A DNA stretch of 64,000 bases from CAVTYH01 sp963738835 (GTDB lineage Bacteria; Planctomycetota; Planctomycetia; Pirellulales; JADZDJ01), in contig CAVTYH010000001.1 in assembly GCA_963738835.1 (NCBI GenBank), positions 1,054,001 through 1,118,000 on the forward strand, in the 5' to 3' direction. The position numbers and the translations under genes are program-made. Position 1 is the first letter of the stretch. Each line of letters starts with the position of its first letter. The notes beneath the pieces are model-generated. The model was given only the letters and a program-made list of their open reading frames with translations, was not told the DNA's origin and did not search any database. Shown here piece by piece: positions 41,757-50,050 of this stretch.

Positions 41757-41987
41757 ATGTCAAAGACCGTTGACGAATTGTGCGTCGCTCAGAATGTCAG
41801 TTTCGAGCAACTGGTTGAGCGCTCCGGGCTGGAAGAGCAGCGCGTGAAAGCGATTCTGCTGCGGCGCTGGACGCCAAGCCCGACGGAACGGCAGCAGATT
41901 GCCGCCGTGTTCAATCTGCCAGTGGACGAAATTGTGTGGGGGCACGCCACGCCAATCCAGCATCTGTACGGCCACGGCCCAGGGTGA
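41757..41987 (+). CDS. Small HTH-like protein B (tandem paralogue)
   Basis: This 76-residue protein is about 45 % identical to the preceding one (MSKTVDELCVAQNVSFEQLV; RRWTPSPTERQQIAAVFNLP; EIVWGHATPIQHLYGHGPG). The shared order suggests a tandem duplication. The C-terminal HLYGHGPG tail differs from the partner and recurs, as I recall, in short conserved planctomycete proteins. It is probably cotranscribed with gene A. Confidence 0.68.
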   Translation: MSKTVDELCVAQNVSFEQLVERSGLEEQRVKAILLRRWTPSPTERQQIAAVFNLPVDEIVWGHATPIQHLYGHGPG

Positions 41988-41996
41988 AACCGAATT

Positions 41997-42146
41997 TTTA
42001 CCACGGAGACACAGAGGCACGGAGAGGCAAAAATCGTAAGGAAACAAGGAACCCAGGAACTCTATAGCAGTTTTGCATCACTGCGATCGTTGATTCCTGG
42101 CTTCCTTATGAATCTTCTCTCCGTGCCTCTGTGTCTCCGTGGTAAA
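41997..42146. repeat. 150-bp long palindrome between convergent genes
   Basis: Two perfect 30-bp arms (41997-42026 and 42117-42146; TTTACCACGGAGACACAGAG... and its complement) enclose 90 bases that can pair further through AAGGAAC...CCAGGAA and TTCCTGG.CTTCCTT. The arms belong to the family also seen at 8404-8430. The position between two convergent stop codons would suit bidirectional termination, and the form suits a MITE-like element. Confidence 0.8.
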
Positions 42147-42151
42147 TTGGC

Positions 42152-42433
42152 TTAGCGAGGCGGCAGTGATCTTGGCCTGAAATCAGCCTCTAGCTCGTCA
42201 GCTGACTGCGTCACATTCGTGAGTTCGACCAACCCTTCGCGGCCATCGTCGATCTTCAGTAAATACTGCCTCTGCAATTCCAATTGGTTTTGATGCTGGG
42301 GCGACACGCGCAGCTTGCCGGCCAGTCGCCAGCAACTGGAATCGGTCAATTGCTCTTCTTGTTCCAGTTCGCCGTGCAGATGGCGCAGGGCCATTCCGCC
42401 GATCAGCAACTCACCGTGATGAAACGCGTGCAT
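42152..42433 (-). CDS. Hypothetical protein, 93 residues
   Basis: The start ATG at 42433 has an excellent GGAAGGAG site. The protein begins MHAFHHGELLIGGMALRHLH and continues with SSCWRLAGKLRVSPQHQNQL and LLKIDDGREGLVELTNV, which reads like a small beta-rich domain. It has no signal peptide or cysteine pattern. I do not recognise a family. It lies downstream of, and in the same direction as, the oxidoreductase genes 54 bases away, so it may belong to that transcript. Confidence 0.6.
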   Translation of the reverse strand: MHAFHHGELLIGGMALRHLHGELEQEEQLTDSSCWRLAGKLRVSPQHQNQLELQRQYLLKIDDGREGLVELTNVTQSADELEADFRPRSLPPR

Positions 42434-42486
42434 GTGGGCTCCTTCCGGGCAACGTCTGTGTTAAGTGATGCGGGTAGTGTGGAACG

Positions 42487-44424
42487 CTATTGGCAAACAA
42501 TAATGCCTTCCGCCATGCCGGCTGAAAGCATTTCTGGTGTGGTACGAATTTCTGTGTCGTCATCGAACGACAAGACGGGTGGTTCCAGCGACTCGATGAT
42601 TCCGGTGATCCAAGCGGCGCCATCTCGATCTCGATATTTGATCCTTGCGCCGACGGCCAGTGCTACGGCCGACTTGCCGTTGGTAGTATGACCATTCCCG
42701 CTCCCGCTCCCCGTCGCGGGAGAGGGCCGGGGTGAATGGGCCGCACTCTTTACCGGCGCCTTGGTCGGAGCTTTTCCTCCGCGTACCCCGGCCAACTCCT
42801 GCAGCAAGTGCCAATTCTCCAGCCGATCAGCCTTGGCTCGCAGCAGCGTTTCGCTCGGGTTGCCGTCTTTGTCGAAATGTTTGGCAAACCGGCCTTCGCT
42901 GCGGGCGAACTCGATGAAATCGACAACCGAACCTGTCTTGGGGTTCGTCCACCAATCTTCGGAAACCGCCGGATTTCCTTGCAGCGACAGCCGTTCGCGG
43001 ATCGTGTCGCCCTTGCGCGGATCGTAAATCAGCAGCGGAAACGCCCGAGTATCGACCGCCAACCGGGCCTGATCGGTCGCCATGTTGTCGGCCACGCCGT
43101 GCTCCGGCTGGCACGTGGTGTAGCAGCAGACCACGGCCGGGCCATCGAACTCCAGGGCATCGAGCACAGAGCGATAGAAATGGTTGACGTGAGCGCACGT
43201 CGTTTGCGCGACAAACGTGCGCGGGTGCATCATGGCAATCTGCGCGATTTCCTTGCGGCGTTCCTGCTTGCCGTGAATTGTCTTGCCATGCACGCTCATC
43301 TTCGTGTTCTGGCCGGTGTAGCTGGACGTGGAAGCCTGACCGCCGGTGTTGGAATACACCTGCGTATCGAGCACGAAAATTTTGATGTTCATGCCGGAGG
43401 CCAGCATCCGCGACAGCGACTGGAAGCCGATGTCGAACATCGCGCCATCGCCGCCCATGCACCAGATCGGTTTGTGGCCCCAGCCCAACTGATCCCAGCG
43501 CGCGCGCACACCCATCGCCATCGCCGGGGCGTTTTCGAACAGCGAATTCGTCCACGGCACGAGATACGGGTTGTACGGATACGTGGAGGTGTAAACTGTA
43601 TTGCAGCCGGTGGCCGCGACGATGGCCCAATCGTCGCCGTACTTGGCCCCGGTGGCGGCGCACATCATCCGCAAAGCGGTTCCCTCGCCGCAGCCGGCGC
43701 AGCTGCCGGCGCCGCCGGTGTAAATGTGCGTTTGCTCTTTGAGCATCATGTCGACCAGCAAGTTATCGTTCACGTAGCGCGGGTCGGAGGGCCCAAACTG
43801 CTTGAACCAGCGGTGGCTCTTGCGGACGTGGGTCATCACTTGTTCGGTCTTGGGGATCATTTTCAGCGCGAGGTCGTCGCAAACCGTCACGCACTCGGCG
43901 CAGCCCTTGCATTTGCTGGGGTCGATCATGATCGAAAACAGTCCGCCTTCGCCAACTTTCTTCGCCGGGCCCTTCGTAATACTTGCGGGTTTTCGACCAC
44001 TGCTGGCGAAAGTCTTCGCGCTCGGCCGGATCGGAAATCGCTTGCACGCGTTTCTCGAATTCGCTTTCGCCCAGCACTTTGCCCAGGATCGCCGTGTCGG
44101 GCACAGCGTGACGCAATCCATGCAGCCGGTGCAGTTGCTGGGGATGTATTCCGGGATGTCCGGCGCGATGTAGCTGAAATCGCGCAGCGTGGCCGTGCCG
44201 GCGGGAACGAGCGAGCGGGCCACTGACAAATCGGCCGGCAAGCCCTTTTCCGCATCGCCTTCTTCGTAGGCGCGGATGATGCGATCGTTGAAATCGTTGA
44301 CATCGAGAATCGGCAAGCTGACCTGTTTGTAGCCGCGAATCGACCAGCGTGCCGTAGCTATTGTTGTTGAACGGATCGCGGGATTGGCCTCGTTCATCGA
44401 GGGAATTTTGATATCAGTCGCCAT
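42487..44424 (-). CDS. Pyruvate:ferredoxin oxidoreductase, delta-beta part (ferredoxin + TPP domains)
   Basis: About 645 residues. The N-terminal part carries two 4Fe-4S clusters: CTGCMDCVTLCP near residue 98, and CKGCAECVTVC. The TPP-binding part follows: SCAGCGEGTALRMM, TGCNTVYTSTYPYNPY, CMGGDGAMFDIGFQSLSR with the metal/TPP G-D-G, and VLDTQVYSNTGGQASTSSYT. Between the two ferredoxin motifs the frame is wrong for about 125 bases (44103 to 43977); the other frame reads DTAILGKVLGESEFEKRVQA as expected, so two compensating indels exist. A REP-like unit is translated at 42701-42740, and a C-terminal extension (VGARIKYRDRDGAAWITGI) is unusual for the family. It decarboxylates pyruvate to acetyl-CoA, passing electrons to ferredoxin. 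Confidence 0.88.
   Translation of the reverse strand: MATDIKIPSMNEANPAIRSTTIATARWSIRGYKQVSLPILDVNDFNDRIIRAYEEGDAEKGLPADLSVARSLVPAGTATLRDFSYIAPDIPEYIPSNCTGCMDCVTLCPTRRSWAKCWAKANSRNACKRFPIRPSAKTFASSGRKPASITKGPAKKVGEGGLFSIMIDPSKCKGCAECVTVCDDLALKMIPKTEQVMTHVRKSHRWFKQFGPSDPRYVNDNLLVDMMLKEQTHIYTGGAGSCAGCGEGTALRMMCAATGAKYGDDWAIVAATGCNTVYTSTYPYNPYLVPWTNSLFENAPAMAMGVRARWDQLGWGHKPIWCMGGDGAMFDIGFQSLSRMLASGMNIKIFVLDTQVYSNTGGQASTSSYTGQNTKMSVHGKTIHGKQERRKEIAQIAMMHPRTFVAQTTCAHVNHFYRSVLDALEFDGPAVVCCYTTCQPEHGVADNMATDQARLAVDTRAFPLLIYDPRKGDTIRERLSLQGNPAVSEDWWTNPKTGSVVDFIEFARSEGRFAKHFDKDGNPSETLLRAKADRLENWHLLQELAGVRGGKAPTKAPVKSAAHSPRPSPATGSGSGNGHTTNGKSAVALAVGARIKYRDRDGAAWITGIIESLEPPVLSFDDDTEIRTTPEMLSAGMAEGIIVCQ
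42701..42740. repeat. REP-like palindrome translated in the oxidoreductase beta part
   Basis: A CTCCCGCTCCCCG/CGGGAGAGGG unit of the same family as 58624-58661. It is translated in frame as HSPRPSPATGSGSGNGH, between the TPP domain and the C-terminal extension. Confidence 0.65.
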
Positions 44425-44473
44425 TTGAAAAACCTCGAAGGATATAGAAATCAGACTTCAAAATCAGTCCGTC

Positions 44474-46499
44474 CTAAACTGTCGCCACTTCCTGCATCAT
44501 TTCCTGCGGTACTTCGTGCAATTCCTCGTAGCCGCGCTTCACGCATGTCATGTTGTCTTGCACGACGCGGTCGCCGCGCTTGCCGAAGTATTTTCGCAGG
44601 GCCTTTTCCACGCCGGCGTAAACTTGCTCGTCGGTCATGCCGCTTTGGCGGCCGTACGGCGTGAGCTTCAGAAACGCCCCCAGCAGCACGATGCCCTGCA
44701 TGCGCATCTGCAAGTCGGCCACGCGAGGCGACCTCGCGGGCAATCTGCACCATGTCGGCGTAGTAGACACGCGAGTTTTCGCTCGCGAATGGTGTCTTTG
44801 TGATGCTCCGGAATTCGCTGCCAAACATCGCGCGGATCGGTGTAAGTCGATTGCATGATGATCGCCCCGCCCGGGCACCAGTCCCACGAGCGGATTGCCG
44901 CTGAACAGGGCCGTGGTGTCGTTGAGCACGACCAGATCGACGTACTCCAGCTCGCTGTGCAGATAGATGTGCTGATCGGCGATCGTCAGGTAATACGTCG
45001 TCGGCAGCCCTTTCTTTTCGGAACCGTACTTCGGATACGCCTGCACGTCTTTGCCGAACACGTCGCCGCCGATCGTGGCGATCACCTTGTTGGTGGTCAC
45101 GGAGCCGAAGCCGCCGATGCTGTGGCCGCGCATCGAGAATGTTCCGGGCTCGCGCAAATCGGGATCGTCGGTCACTTTCAAGCGCCAGCGCATGGTCGAT
45201 GCCGACGCAGAAATAGTCCTGCCCGTCTTCCATCATGTTTTCGACCACCGCGATGATGTCGCCAGGCCGCACGTCGCGGCTGCCCAGGCCGGCTGAGCCG
45301 GAATAGATGTGCGGAATGCGCAGCAGATCTGTCTCCTGGCCGTTCTGACCGGTGGCCGCATCGCAGAACGCGGCTTTGATTTCGCGCGTCAGGTGGTTGC
45401 CGGTCGTCGAAAGCGGATCGTCCATCCGTTCTAGCACGCTGAAGGCCTGGCAATGCCGCAGGGCTTCGACGATCTGCCGCGCGGGGAACGGACGGAAGCA
45501 GCAAACCGTCAAGCAGCCAACCGGAATGCCGCGCGTTTTACGCAGGTAATCGACCGTGGCTTCGCAGGTTTCCATGTAGCAGCCCATGCCAACGATGATG
45601 TACTCGGCGTCTTCGCAGCGGTACGGCATCACGAAGTCGTACTTGCGGCCCGTATTTTCGTAGAACACGTCGAACGCCTCGCGCAGCGCCGGGCCGACGC
45701 GGTCGTAATACCACCGCTGGGCAATTTTGCCCTTCATGTACGAATCTTGATTTTGCACCACGCCCGACATCATCGGGTTGGCCGGGTCCATCAGATTGAT
45801 CAGTTTCTCGTCCGGGCTGCCGATGAATTGCTTCATGAACTCCTTTTCCGGCAGTCGCACTTTTTCGACGGTGTGCGTGGTGAGAAAACCATCTTGCACG
45901 TTGAAAAATGGCGTATGCCGAAGTTTTCGGCGGCACGGCGGCGAGATCAGACACAAGTCGCCGGCTTCTTGGGCATTGCGGCCGAACAGCATGCCCCAGC
46001 CGCAATCGGCGACGCTCATCAGGTCGTCATGGCCGGCATGCACGTTCAGCGAATGGCTGGTCAGTGCCCGCGCGCCGATGTTCATCACCACCGGCAGCCG
46101 TTTGCCGGAAATGGTGTAAAGCACCTCTTTCATCAGCACGAGGCCCTGACCTGAGGTGAAGTTCGTCACACGTCCACCGGCCGCGGCGAAGCCTTCGCAA
46201 AACGAAGCGGCCGAGTGCTCGCTTTCCGGCTCGACGAAGAGCAGCGTATCGCCCCACAGGTTTTTCCCGCCGTTCATCACCGCGGCGTTGTAACCGCCGC
46301 CCATCGTCGTGGAGCTGGTGATCGGAAACGCCCCGGCGCCTTGGGTGACATTAATTTCGACATGCACCACGGCTTCCGCGCCGTCGCACGTCGTCGGAAT
46401 GCCGGGATAGGGAAATCTATTATCGAGCGGTGAATGTTGTTCTTGCGAGGCGACGGTCGCCGATCCATTCCCGTTGGCCGATCCGGATCCCTGAGGCAT
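44474..46499 (-). CDS. Pyruvate:ferredoxin oxidoreductase, alpha-gamma part, several frameshifts
   Basis: The start ATG at 46499 (MPQGSGSANG) has GGGAG eight bases upstream. Domain I is plain (YPGIPTTCDGAEAVVHVEIN; ITSSTTMGGGYNAAVMNGGK; SLNVHAGHDDLMSVADCGWG), followed by domain II (VMPYRCEDAEYIIVGMGCYM; RGIPVGCLTVCCFRPFPARQ) and the gamma domain (MRGHSIGGFGSVTTNKVIAT; LVVLNDTTALFSGNPL; DEQVYAGVEKALRKYFGKRG). Shifts are seen near 45920-45955 (a compensated pair), 45190, and three times between 44870 and 44700. A stop at 44474 and a 49-base gap separate it from the delta-beta gene, so the usual 1,200-residue NifJ chain is split in two here. Confidence 0.83.
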
Positions 46500-46892
46500 G
46501 GGTAAACTCCCAGTGAATACCAAGCGATTACAATCGCGCACGTGCAAACACTTGCGGTGCGTACGATTGAAACCAATCTCCCTACTGAAAAGATACGTTC
46601 CGCGCGATTTTCGCGGCGGCCTATTCGCCGTTGCGAAAAGACAACAACTTCTACGGGCACGCGCCCCAAGGGCGTGTGGTTTCCCTCAAACGACCTAAAC
46701 TCCGTCAACGCACCGCGCGGGCCGTTGCCCGCTGGGGGCGGGAAAATTCAAACGAAGGCCGTGTTGCAGAACCGGGAGAAAAGAGAAATGCCGAAAACGT
46801 AGTTTAACGATAGTTGTTGCTAGCTATCACCATAGGCGATTGGCGAGGCGTTGTCAAAGATTTTAGTGCTACGGCATCGGGCCAACTTGAAA
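46500..46892. other. Intergenic stretch upstream of the oxidoreductase genes
   Basis: About 390 bases between the oxidoreductase start and the end of the small basic protein gene. It must contain the oxidoreductase promoter. A CGCGCGATTTTCGCGGCG palindrome lies near 46596. No gene is supported. Confidence 0.45.
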
Positions 46893-47126
46893 TTAGGATT
46901 CCAGAGATTCACTACCGCGTCGATTTTGGCCGACCTTCATTTGAGTTTGACGGTGCACCTTGGCCTTCTCCTTACGTGCTAATCGAACCTCGGCATGTCG
47001 AAGATAGGCCTTGGCCCAGCGAGGATCGTCTTTGTCGTGCGGGTCGCCAAGCTTCTTTAGCATTGTCTTGCGCTTTTCCACGGCATGTTTCGCATTCTTT
47101 CTCGGTATATGGTGCTTTGGTGGCAT
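46893..47126 (-). CDS. Small basic lysine-rich protein, 77 residues
   Basis: The ATG at 47126 follows AAGAGGG at six bases; the long upstream frame to 47411 is not needed. The protein reads MPPKHHIPRKNAKHAVEKRK at the start, then MLKKLGDPHDKDDPRWAKAY and LRHAEVRLARKEKAKVHRQT. It is strongly basic, helical and without cysteine. It resembles short conserved planctomycete proteins of unknown role and could bind nucleic acid or ribosomes. The link is by composition only. Confidence 0.6.
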   Translation of the reverse strand: MPPKHHIPRKNAKHAVEKRKTMLKKLGDPHDKDDPRWAKAYLRHAEVRLARKEKAKVHRQTQMKVGQNRRGSESLES

Positions 47127-47171
47127 TATGCCCTCTTTTCTACGGACAACGCTGCCACGAGAATGCAGCGA

Positions 47172-47194
47172 CCTTATTGTGTTAGCCGGTGGGC
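47172..47194. repeat. GC-rich hairpin (CCGGTGGGC/GCCCGCCGG)
   Basis: A nine-base stem with a three-base loop lies near 47179-47200, between the small basic gene and the oxidoreductase-family gene. It resembles short palindromic repeats of Pirellulaceae. Confidence 0.4.
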
Positions 47195-47301
47195 AACGCC
47201 CGCCGGAGAAACGCCAGTGGACGCTCAACTGGCGACTTTTCGGGAGGCTGTCAGCCGCCGACTGACCGCAGTCTACTACGGATTGTCGATTTGAGCCGAC
47301 A

Positions 47302-48654
47302 CTATACAACCTTAGACAAACCCGGTATCGCCTGCGGGTACATTCCGTTCGGGCCGGGCAGGACCAGCGGCTTGGCATCCCAGCTGAATTCGGTGGGCAT
47401 GAGGCTGACATTACTTTTCAGCGCGTTATCCCATGTAATTTCCCGTCCGCTGTAAGTAGCAATCCGGCCCAGGATCGAGGTCATGGTGCTCAGGGCGCCA
47501 CGCTCGGCCTCGTTGTAGGGTTTGCCGGCCCGGATGGCGGCGAATAAATCGTCGTGTTCCACCTGATACGGGTTCGGCTGCGGGCCACGGTAGCGCCAGG
47601 CATCACTGGTGGTGGGGCGAATGTCGAAGTTGCTGACGGTCGAGGTTCCCTTGGTGCCCTGCACATGCTCGGAAACACTCCCCCAGCAACCGGGAATGTG
47701 CCGGCACTGGCTGAACGTCCGCGAGCCATCGGCGTATTCGAATTCGACGCAGTGATGATCGAAAATCTCGCCGTCATCTGTGTCGCGCGGTTTTTGCGAG
47801 CCGCCCATGCCGTTGGCTTTCACCGGATGGCCGTCTTTGACCCAGTTCGCGACGTCGAGGTTGTGGATGTGTTGCTCGGTAATGTGATCGCCGCAAAGCC
47901 AGACAAAGTAGTACCAATTACGCATTTGGTACTCCATCTCCGATAATTGCTTCTTGTACTGTCGCTCCAGCTCGGCGCGTTTGTGCTTCCACGGCCGGTC
48001 GCCATTCCAATATACCCGCGTGGCCACGATATCGCCGATCGCGCCGTCGTGCAGTCGCTGGATGGTTTCGAGATAGCCCGCTTGATGGCGGCGCTGCAGA
48101 CCAACGCCCACGGCCAGATTTTTCTTTTTGGCCTCGGCAGCGGCCTCCAAAACTTTGCGCACGCCCGGGGCGTCCGTCGCAACCGGCTTTTCCATGAAGA
48201 CGTGTTTTCCAGCACTCACCGCCGCGTCGAAATGGATCGGCCGGAAACCTGGTGGAGTGGCCAGAATGACCAGGTCGCAATCGGTCGCCAGCGCTTTTTG
48301 ATAAGCGTCGAAACCGACGAACTTTTGGTCTTCGGGCACGTCAATTTTCAACGCGCCGGCTTCCTTGGTCAGATTATTGAGACTCTGATCGAGACGATCG
48401 CGGAATGCATCAGCCACGGCCACCAATTTCACGCTTCCGGCGGTGGAAAGCGCTTGGCCAGCGGCACTCGTTCCACGGCCACCGCAGCCGATGAGAGCGA
48501 TCTTGATGGTATCGTCGTTGGCCGCCGCATGGGCCTGGCGCGCCACATTCAGCGAAGCGGCCAGCGCTCCGGCAGCCGCAGCAACGCCTGACGTTTTCAA
48601 AAACTCACGCCGCGAGGCGCCGGTTGTATTTGGGGTGTGGAGCTTGTCGTTCAT
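47302..48654 (-). CDS. Gfo/Idh/MocA family oxidoreductase with Tat signal
   Basis: This 450-residue protein begins at ATG 48654. A twin-arginine signal (SRREFLKTSGVAAAAGALAA) directs it to the Tat pathway, common for this planctomycete family. The Rossmann motif is IALIGCGGRGTSAAG, and the E-K-P motif is VFMEKPVATDAPGVRKVLEA. The C-terminal sheet domain includes NWYYFVWLCGDHITEQHIHN and GTKGTSTVSNFDIRP. These enzymes oxidise or rearrange sugar derivatives with a tightly bound NAD(P). The substrate is unknown. The frame is intact. Confidence 0.9.
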   Translation of the reverse strand: MNDKLHTPNTTGASRREFLKTSGVAAAAGALAASLNVARQAHAAANDDTIKIALIGCGGRGTSAAGQALSTAGSVKLVAVADAFRDRLDQSLNNLTKEAGALKIDVPEDQKFVGFDAYQKALATDCDLVILATPPGFRPIHFDAAVSAGKHVFMEKPVATDAPGVRKVLEAAAEAKKKNLAVGVGLQRRHQAGYLETIQRLHDGAIGDIVATRVYWNGDRPWKHKRAELERQYKKQLSEMEYQMRNWYYFVWLCGDHITEQHIHNLDVANWVKDGHPVKANGMGGSQKPRDTDDGEIFDHHCVEFEYADGSRTFSQCRHIPGCWGSVSEHVQGTKGTSTVSNFDIRPTTSDAWRYRGPQPNPYQVEHDDLFAAIRAGKPYNEAERGALSTMTSILGRIATYSGREITWDNALKSNVSLMPTEFSWDAKPLVLPGPNGMYPQAIPGLSKVV

Positions 48655-48805
48655 TTTTTGATCCTCAATTAAGTGTGGGCGATTGGCGCAGTTGGCGGCC
48701 TGGCACAGGACGATTACTTGATAAAACGTCGACTCCCCGGAACAAACCAGAGCATATCCGGCCGCGAGGAAAATCGCAACTTTCGGCGGCAACGAATTTT
48801 GGCGC

Positions 48806-48844
48806 AAAAAAGGTAAAGGGGTCGGGAGTCGGACTCCCGACCCC
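48806..48844 (-). terminator. Rho-independent terminator of the SUMF1-type gene
   Basis: On the minus strand a perfect 12-bp stem (GGGGTCGGGAGT with ACTCCCGACCCC, loop of three) lies 15 bases after the stop codon at 48859. It is followed by TTTACCTTTTTT. Confidence 0.85.
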
Positions 48845-48858
48845 CTCCGGCGTCCGCT

Positions 48859-49986
48859 TCACTTCTTCGCCGGTTCTCCCAGCGGCCAAACGATGCGGGC
48901 TCCGTCGCTTTCGGCATCTAAACCAGCGTCCCAGATCTTTTGCTTTTCTTCTTCGCTGGGTTCCCGCAGAGGCCGAATCACTCGGAACCCCACAAACTGG
49001 GCATCAGTGTAATACCACACGCTTTGCGGCAGTTGGGGGTCCTGCCGTTTCCAGTCTTTGTTTGAGCCACGGCGGGCAGCACTGCGGAGGGCTTCGCCAT
49101 CGTCATCCCAGGAACCGCCGCGAACGACGTGCGGATACAACTTTGTCGTGGGAGCGAAAGTGCCAGGGGGGGCGGTTTTGTTCTTGAACTGCTCGTAAAA
49201 ATCGGCGATGTACTGATCGAGCACCCACTCGGTCGCGTTGCCGTGCATATCGTACAGTCCCCAGGGGTTGGGCTTTTTCTTGGCGACCTTGGCGTAATGA
49301 TCGTTGCTGTTTTCGGCGAACCAGGCATACTCGCCAAGCTTGGAAGCATCGTCGCCAAACGAGTACGCGGTTTTCGTGCCGGCGCGGCAAGCGTATTCCC
49401 ATTCCGCTTCGGTCGGCAGACGGTAGTAGCGGCCGGTCTTCGCGCTCAGCCATTTGCAATACATGCGGGCCGCGAAGTGCGTCATGCTGATGGCCGGATA
49501 ACCGTCTTTGCCCATGCCGAACGTCATGTCGGTGTACGGCTTAGTGGGTCGAGCCAGCGCATCGGCCAGTTTGTCGTTTTCGTTGGCGGCAATGTTCAAA
49601 TTCTTGCGGCGTTCAATATCCATCGTGTACATGAACACCTCGTACTCTTCCCACGTGGTTTCATGCGCTTCCATCCAAAACGGTTCGATCTCCACCTCAT
49701 GCTGCGGACTTTCGTCCGGCTTGTGCCCTGTTTCGCTCGCAGGGCTGCCCATCGTGAACTTGCCACCGGGAATCGGCAGCATCGAAAATTTCGCTTCGGT
49801 GTTGGCAATGACTTCGCTGTATGGCTTCATCTCGGCGGCTGTTGCGGCATTTGAGTCCGGCACTTCGACGACGGGATGATCGGCAGCGAATGCCGCGGCC
49901 GCGAAAAGAAGCAAAACTGTTGCCACTGGCCAACATTTCGATTGCCAGTGTCGCGAAACATCAATTAAGTTAGGCATGAAGTCCAT
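48859..49986 (-). CDS. SUMF1/formylglycine-generating-enzyme-type secreted protein
   Basis: About 375 residues. The start is uncertain between GTG 49992, ATG 49986 and ATG 49977, but all precede one signal peptide (PVATVLLLFAAAAFA). The fold motifs are present in order: MLPIPGGKFTMGSPASETGH, EVEIEPFWMEAHETTWEEYE, RLPTEAEWEYACRAGT, GLYDMHGNATEWVLDQY, VVRGGSWDDDGEALRSAARR and FVGFRVIRP. Family members activate sulfatases by making formylglycine, but many planctomycete copies, like this one, are secreted and may have other roles. The Cys pair of the active enzyme is not evident. A terminator follows at 48806-48844. Confidence 0.85.
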   Translation of the reverse strand: MDFMPNLIDVSRHWQSKCWPVATVLLLFAAAAFAADHPVVEVPDSNAATAAEMKPYSEVIANTEAKFSMLPIPGGKFTMGSPASETGHKPDESPQHEVEIEPFWMEAHETTWEEYEVFMYTMDIERRKNLNIAANENDKLADALARPTKPYTDMTFGMGKDGYPAISMTHFAARMYCKWLSAKTGRYYRLPTEAEWEYACRAGTKTAYSFGDDASKLGEYAWFAENSNDHYAKVAKKKPNPWGLYDMHGNATEWVLDQYIADFYEQFKNKTAPPGTFAPTTKLYPHVVRGGSWDDDGEALRSAARRGSNKDWKRQDPQLPQSVWYYTDAQFVGFRVIRPLREPSEEEKQKIWDAGLDAESDGARIVWPLGEPAKK

Positions 49987-50025
49987 TGGCACGAATTTCT
50001 CGATTGGTGATTAAAATAGATGACA

Positions 50026-50040
50026 CCGCGAATTTCGCGG
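50026..50040. repeat. CCGCGAA-T-TTCGCGG palindrome and relatives
   Basis: A perfect 7-bp inverted repeat lies between the SUMF1 and ApbE genes. Related units (ATCCGCGAAATCCGCGG and variants) lie at 50106-50122, 51247-51269 and 51312-51327; those inside the open frames give unusual N-terminal peptides. Confidence 0.55.
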
Positions 50041-50050
50041 ATAGACGTGG

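Noticed and set aside
42736..44226. 496-codon open frame on the plus strand, antisense to the oxidoreductase
   Set aside because: It is the complement of a well supported gene with matching motifs, rich in Arg, His and Ala as expected of an antisense shadow in GC-rich DNA.
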